Source of the DNA: Orientallactaga sibirica
Lineage: Eukaryota > Chordata > Mammalia > Rodentia > Dipodidae
Assembly (NCBI GenBank): GCA_036365145.1
Contig: JAEOAD010000015.1
Span: 9,789,501 to 9,853,500 of the forward strand
Direction: 5' to 3'
Length of the DNA stretch: 64,000 nucleotides
Below the pieces are notes generated by a model that was not told the origin of the DNA, did not search any database, and saw only the letters and a program-made list of their open reading frames with translations. Each line of letters starts with the position of its first letter. Within the stretch, counting starts at the first letter, position 1. Of the stretch, positions 58,751 to 64,000 are shown piece after piece. The position numbers and the translations under genes are program-made.

Positions 58751-59707
58751 AATCAAAATTCAAGATATTCTGAATAAGACTTATGTAAACCTACTTTTCT
58801 CAATAATGGAAGATCCAGAAGCTATAGATTGTTACTAGAAAATTTTCAGTGCCTGGGATGGGATACCTTCCAGTGAGTTGTTGGCCAACTCCAAAACATT
58901 ACAGGCTACTGCTAAGACCCTTGGTTTCCCTTGAGAAACAGATGGTAAGACTCTATTGCTGTAGACCTCACTTGCCTGAATGGCAAGGTCACTGAGAAAG
59001 CAAGCTGGTGCTAGCAGAAAACGTTCTCCCTGTAGACCAACCAACTGAAAGCTGGAAAGGCTGTATGGGAGACAGAAATCATCAGTGGTGAAAACAGTGG
59101 ACACTGGAAACCTCAAGTTTGGCCAGACAGGCCCAATGACTGAATGGGTGCAATAGTGGCCTGTCTGCTCTTGGGGAAACCAAGTGTTCCCTAATTGGAC
59201 CGAAGGCCCTCTCTATGGGAGGGAATACATGCCTGGTACTGAAAAATCTAATCAAAAGTCTATGGCAGGGGAGGTCATGAGCCTTAGGTGTAGAAAGCCT
59301 GCTCTTGTCTGGCTAAATGTATATATTATTGCCATCAAACTGCCCTGAAAGCACTACATTTAATGTTCATATTCACATATTATTGCTACTCTGATGGAAG
59401 TGACCATCATCTTCTGATGGAGATGACCACTGGGATGACCCAAAGGGCAACATAGTGCTGAGAAGAAGGGACGGAGGAGCGTCCAGCACTGAAACATCTC
59501 AGTCACACCCTCCAAGGCCCAGGGTCCATTGCGGAAGAGGGGGCGGAAAGAATGTAAGAGCCAAAGGAAGGATACGACTCCTTACAATGCAACTGTCCAG
59601 AAAGAAATTGGCCTCGATATCCATGACCTCGTGGTGCCTAGCAATACCTTCACAAGACCCTCATAATAGGAAAAAAATATGATGACATTGATTTTAAAAA
59701 GGGACTA

Positions 59708-59872
59708 GCCAGGCGTGGTGGCACACACCTTTAATCCCAGCACTCAGGAGGCAGAGGTAGGAAGATCACCAAGAGTTCGAGGCCACCCTGAGACTATATA
59801 GTGAATTCCAGGTCAGCCTGAACCAGAGTGAGACCCTACCTCGAAAAACAAAAAAAAAAAAAAAAAAAAAAA
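59708..59872 (+). mobile_element. B1-like SINE inside L1 3' UTR
   Basis: Full B1 with a tail of about 24 A. Comparison with the uninterrupted L1 at 50862-52035 shows that it split the UTR. 'aaaaagggacta' on the left and 'aaaagtacta' on the right look like a diverged target duplication. Confidence 0.92.
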
Positions 59873-60049
59873 GTACTAATGGAGAGAGGGAGGGGATATG
59901 ATGGAGAGTGCAGTTCTGAAGGGGAATGGGGGAGGGAAGGTAAATATCATGGTTTATTGTCTGTAAATATAGAAGTTGTCAATAAAAATTTTTTAAAACA
60001 AATAAAAATTTAAAAAATTAAGCAAAAAAGTTAAAAAAAAGAAAAAAAG

Positions 60050-60690
60050 AAACAAAATGATCTCAAAATTCATATAGAATGGCAGCAGATCTCAGATATG
60101 CAAACATATCCTCAGTAAAAGAAACACTTTTGGAAGTATCCATACCCAATCTAAAGCTATATTACAAAGTTCTTTGAATAGATGCCCCCCCCAATATATT
60201 CAGTGTTTTATAATTTTGTAGTTTGGATCTATAATGCCTACTTCCACCTGGAGTTTCTGAAGTGTGCTGTGTGGCTTTTGGCATTTGGCCTCTTTCTCTC
60301 TCTGCTTGGACCTGTGAAAGCAGGCCAGCTTCTTCTGTCATTATGGAACTTCCCCTGGATCTGTACGCTTCAATAATTATCCCTTCCTCCATAACTGTGC
60401 CTGGTCTAGAAGTTCATCTCAGCAAACCTGAAGCTGTCTGCTACAGTAACAAAAACAGCACAGTACCAGCATAAAAACAGAAACATAGACCATTGAAACA
60501 GAAATGAAGACCTGGATCTTAGGTCAAGTGAATACATCCACTTAATCTTTGACAAAGGTGCTGATAGAGTATATTGGAGAAAAGACAGAATCGTTAACAA
60601 ATGCTGTGGGACAAATTGGACAACTGCAGGTAGAAAAGGGAAACTAGGCCTACTCATCTCACCAACAGCCAGAAAACACCAAAAAGATAT
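60050..60690 (+). mobile_element. L1 ORF2 fragment split by an LTR
   Basis: 'aaaattcatatagaatggca' and 'aagctatattacaaag' before the LTR, then 'cagtaacaaaaacagcacag', 'gtgaatacatccacttaatc' and 'gacaaaggtgctgatagagt' after it, follow ORF2 order. The same region begins the copy at 39165. Confidence 0.72.
60166..60445 (+). mobile_element. MaLR-like solo LTR, internally deleted
   Basis: The 3' part matches the LTRs of the element at 29410-31544 in opposite orientation ('cacctggagtttctgaagtg', 'ggaacttcccctggatctgta', 'gaagctgtctgctaca'). About 110 bases of the 5' half are missing compared with 29410-29778. It lies inside an L1 fragment. Confidence 0.78.
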
Positions 60691-60691
60691 G

Positions 60692-61035
60692 TGTGGTGGT
60701 TTGATTCAGGTGTCCCCCATAAATTTATGGGTTCTAAATGCTAGCTCCCAGCTGGTTGCAATTTGGGAATTGTAGCCTTCTAGAGGCAGTGTATTGTTGG
60801 GGGAAGGCTTATGGGTGTGATAGCCAGCTTCCCCTTGCCAGTGTTTGGTACAGTCTCCTGCTGCTGTTGTCCACCTGATGTTGGCCAAGAGTGACGTCCA
60901 CCCTCTGATCATGTCATTGTTTTCCCCTGCCATCATGGAGCTTCCCCTTGAGGCTGTCAGCCAAAATAAACTCTTTCTTACCACAAGCTGCTTTTGGTTC
61001 ATGCTTTTGCCAGCAATGTGAAGCTGACTGCAACA
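60692..61035 (+). mobile_element. MaLR-like solo LTR (344 bp)
   Basis: It begins TGTGGTGGTTTGATTCAGG and ends GACTGCAACA, the same type as 2799-3144 (346 bp) in opposite orientation. 'aaaataaactctttcttacc' holds an AATAAA at 60965-60970. Flanks atatg and gcatg agree at three of five bases only. Confidence 0.78.
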
Positions 61036-61040
61036 GCATG

Positions 61041-61235
61041 AATAGCCAGAGCTCCAAACTACTCTCCATATACCTTAAGGCTGGACTGAAGATCTGCCAC
61101 CAAACACACCTTGGGCCTGGACTGCACTCCAAGATCCACCCCCAGTGACATACATTTTTCCCACTAAGACTCCATTCACAGGAAACTAACGCTTCAAGAC
61201 TGAGTTGATGAAGCCATACATTAAACCACTAACAC
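61041..61235 (-). mobile_element. MaLR-like LTR fragment
   Basis: 'aaggctggactgaagatctgcc', 'caagatccacccccagtgac' and 'gaagccatacattaaaccactaac' resemble the U3 half of the MaLR LTRs read in reverse. Both ends are uncertain. Confidence 0.5.
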
Positions 61236-61318
61236 ATTCATGGTACTAATGAATTTATTGAAGAAGTGTTAGCAGCATCATTCTTCCCAGAAGCATCAAA
61301 AGATGATCAAGAAGATCA

Positions 61319-61468
61319 AGGCTGGAGAGATTGCTTAGTGGTTAAGGCACATGCCTGTGAAGCCTAAGGACACTGGTTCAAATCTCCAGGTCCCATGTAA
61401 GCCAGATGCACATGGTGGTGCATGCATCTGGAGTTCGTTTGCAGTGGCTAGAGGCCCTGGCGCACCCA

Positions 61469-61513
<45 letters not shown>

Positions 61514-61545
61514 CAATAAATAAAAAATAAAATCTTTTAAAAAAA
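61319..61545 (+). mobile_element. tRNA-headed SINE
   Basis: Near-consensus copy: 'ggctggagagattgcttagt' head, 'ccagatgcacatggtggtgc', pure (CT)n run (61472-61508) and AATAAATAAAAAATAAAA tail. A possible short target duplication 'aaaagatga' is seen on both sides. Confidence 0.94.
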
Positions 61546-62004
61546 GATGACCTCAACCAATGGTGATTTCCTTGGGACATGATTAGATTTTTGTTGTTGT
61601 TGTTCTCTATATAGCCCAGTATTTCCTTTCAACTACCTAACGTCATTTTTCTATATTTCTGGCTTGTATTTTTTTGGATCTGGTCCAAAAACAAATAGAG
61701 TCCTGTATCTACAAAGACATAACAATAAAACTATTATTAAATCACCTCTATAGTCAGTGAGTGTGAAGTGATGACTGGAGGTAATGTAATACAATGGGGA
61801 TTCAGGACCCTTCCCCAGAACTGCACAAAAAACATGAGGAGTTCAAGTGCAGTGGTAGTTGCTTGCTATTCTATCAAACAGCTGAGATGAGGGCAAATTC
61901 AAAATTCTGAATTCTTGCCCCAAAACAAAGCCTGAAAATTTCTAACACTGGGGGACCAAAAATATCTTATTCATAAGCCATAATTGGGGAAGGGCTTGTG
62001 GGAT
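61546..62004. other. Unique sequence
   Basis: Nothing recognised. Confidence 0.4.
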
Positions 62005-62345
62005 TTGTCAGTTGATAAAGTGCCTGATTTACAAGCATAAGAACCTGAGTTCAGTCCCCATAACCCACATAAAAATGCCAGGTCCAGTGGCACAGGCTTG
62101 TAATCTCAGTGCTGGTGAGGTGGAGAGGGGAGGATCCCTCAGGCTCATTTGCCTGCCTGTCTACCTTAATTGGTGAGTTATATGCAAATGAGAAGCCCTT
62201 TCTCAAATAAAGATGGGTGGCATTTCTGAGGAATAAAATCTGATATTGTCTTCTGGCCTCCACACTACACACACCAAGTGCATGTACACCTGCACACACA
62301 TGTGCACATGTGTGCATGCACACACACACACATACATGCACACTA
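62005..62345 (+). mobile_element. B3-like SINE
   Basis: 'ttgtcagttgataaagtgcc' head, 'ccaggtccagtggcacaggc', 'gaggatccctcaggctcatt' and 'cttctggcctccacac', ending in CA/TG-rich repeats (62255-62345). Confidence 0.75.
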
Positions 62346-63261
62346 AGTCTAGTCACAAAATAGTGGCTTTAAAGCTACATCAGGCTTCTGTATAAGAGGT
62401 AAGGCAATGACTGGATAGAATTATTCCTCTAAATATTGGAAGAAATATGTAAGAGATTGAAATGACCCATATTGTTCTAATCCTTAAATCCTGAAAGGAT
62501 TTGTTGCCTAACCCAGCCCCATCCCCTCCTGATTCATGGGACTGCCTTTAATTTGAAGAACTGGATCCTTTGGTATCTCTTCTATGGCAGTTGTTTTGTA
62601 AGGCAGGGGCAATGCTCCTCAAGCCCCTTGACATTGTCCTTTGACCTGTAACCAAGATCTAATGACAGCATTCCAGAACCAGTTGCAAAATTCAGGCCAA
62701 TGTAAAAGCTTATTCACAAAAAGTGCTGAAAGACTTTGCTTACTTTAACAACCACAAAAAAATGAGTGAATATGTCTGAGAATTAATTCTGTAGGGGCTA
62801 AGCCATGAAAAGGTCAACAATTTTAAATTAAGAAGAACATATCACTATGAGTTTACTTGCAGTGATCTATGATTTGATCAGGCTTTGGCAGCTGAAAGTG
62901 GTTCTAAATTTTTATTTACTTGGTTAACTGAATCCTGTTCTCAACAGGACTACATTAAGTGAAGTTGAAATGTCAGAAAAATCCTTGGTAGAATATGAAG
63001 GAGGTAATCCTAAAACTTGCAGAAATAGGAATACTGGTTTTTGATTAGTTGTGAACCACTTATTCAACCATCCTTCTATATCTCCCTGAAGATAGTCACT
63101 AATGAAATAATTCAGAAAGATGAGAAAATCCTTGAAAGTTATCATGACAACAGCCTCTGTAGAACAAGCATGTTGAAAATGCTATAAGTGACAAGGAACA
63201 ATGATTCCAATTGCAATCATCAGATCTCAAGACCCTGGAAACCTAAGGGCTTATACTAAAC
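62346..63261. other. Unique sequence
   Basis: No recognised repeat. The minus-strand frame at 62924-63145 has no motif. Confidence 0.45.
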
Positions 63262-63480
63262 TGAAGGGCTGATGAAATGTCTCAGTGGGTAAAGTGCTTC
63301 CATGAGGACCTGATTCAGATCCCCAGCACACAGATAATAGCTTGGTATGCTAGCCAGCATCTATATTCCCAGTGTGGGGAGGCAGAAACTGGAAATCGCT
63401 AGGGCTTGCTGGCTAGCTAAATCAGTGAGTTCCAGGTTCAGTGAGAAACCCTGCCTCAGAAAGATGACACACAGAGAGCT
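63262..63480 (+). mobile_element. B3-like SINE
   Basis: 'gggctgatgaaatgtctcag' head, 'gatccccagcacacagataa', 'gggcttgctggctagctaaa' and 'gttcagtgagaaaccctgcc' match the B3 layout well. Confidence 0.78.
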
Positions 63481-64000
63481 AAGCAAGCATGTTCAATGAG
63501 CAGCAGATAGGTCTAGAAAATTATATAGAGGAGCACCAACACCAAGCTCTTGAATGCTGCTTAGGTAAGAATGCCTAATATTTTCCCATATAGCTCCAAG
63601 GTAAGTTTAGAGAGGAGCAACCTAATCAAATTATTATGTAAATTCAAAAGTGGTTCTATTGTGGCTGCATCACTAAAATAAATCAATCCTATTCCCAACA
63701 CCTGACAGGCAGTTGCTGATCTGGAAAGTCTTTTCCTACCTTTCACTAGACACAACACTGGGTTTACCTTTCTGCAGTGACAGTGGTAACTTTCTATATT
63801 TTGCCTCCAGGCAGGCCAAAATCTTAGGCCCCATAAAATAAATTGTCTACTTGAGCCTTTATAGTTCCCCATGCCACAGAACATGACACAGGGTATTACA
63901 CTAACAGAATAACATTGATGGACTCTAAAGAGTGGGAAGCATCAGCTAAATTAGATAGCTGATAAATCGCATACATATTCAATAAATAAATTGAGAAAAA
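63481..64000. other. Unique sequence at window end
   Basis: The 107-residue minus-strand frame at 63561-63884 is among the longer ones outside repeats but has no recognised motif and no exon-like context. Nothing else is seen. Confidence 0.45.

Larger units (their letters stand above)
56326..60000 (+). mobile_element. L1 with both ends but large internal deletions
   Basis: It starts with an L1 5'-UTR-like block ('ggagacttccagttaagatggc') and ends with a 3' UTR and A-rich end near 59995. Between them only part of the ORF2 endonuclease (about 57085-57900) and the ORF2 C-terminus (about 57945-58560) are present. ORF1 is missing or unrecognisable, and the reverse transcriptase is missing. Retention of both termini with internal loss is unlike ordinary 5' truncation. 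A B1 sits at 59708-59872. Confidence 0.82.

Noticed and set aside
4565..61545. Regularly recurring 200-bp units as a CRISPR-like or satellite array
   Set aside because: The units are dispersed in both orientations, end in A/T-rich tails and have individual target-site duplications; they are SINEs.
63561..63884. 107-residue minus-strand open frame
   Set aside because: No motif or exon context; nothing in neighbouring sequence supports a transcript.

Overview
This is mammalian nuclear DNA that is AT-rich and gene-poor. I find no protein-coding gene, structural RNA gene, CRISPR array or operon. Every open reading frame is short, and those that resemble anything are decayed retrotransposon fragments. 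Two abundant SINE types point to a rodent: a 7SL-derived B1-like element, and a tRNA-headed element with an RNA polymerase III A/B-box region, a CT-rich stretch and an (AATA)n tail. B3-like and B4-like copies support this. The tRNA-headed consensus resembles what I recall from dipodoid rodents (jerboas), but that is memory and not a search result.

Layout. From 1 to 14.4 kb, unique sequence alternates with SINEs, one two-LTR MaLR-like element (2799-4236), and ancient L2/MIR/L1 relics. From 15.0 to 16.6 kb lies the 3' end of a plus-strand L1. From 16.6 to 31.5 kb is mostly unique DNA with SINEs, an L1 3' UTR on the minus strand, an ancient L1 (27.9-29.3 kb), a solo LTR (24,985-25,438) and a second two-LTR MaLR-like element (29,410-31,544). 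From 34.8 to 37.8 kb is a minus-strand L1 holding 5' UTR, ORF1 and part of ORF2. From 39.2 to 41.7 kb is a plus-strand L1 3' end. From 41.7 to 56 kb are SINEs, L1 3' UTR pieces, an ERV1-like solo LTR inside a SINE (49,329-49,793) and an MLT1-like element split by a SINE. From 56.3 to 61.2 kb is a nest of an internally deleted L1, a second L1 fragment and several LTRs. The last 3 kb holds B3-like SINEs and unique DNA.

Nothing here works together as a gene system. The interest is in genome history: target-site duplications that can be read base by base, two insertions at one site, LTR primer-binding sites, an inverted duplication that arose after insertion in one LTR of a pair, and a possible templated patch shared between 0.4 and 1.6 kb. 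The unique stretches near 48.1-48.5 kb and 44.4-45.5 kb are the best candidates for non-coding conservation, but this is untested. Family names are assigned from recognition; no repeat library was searched.
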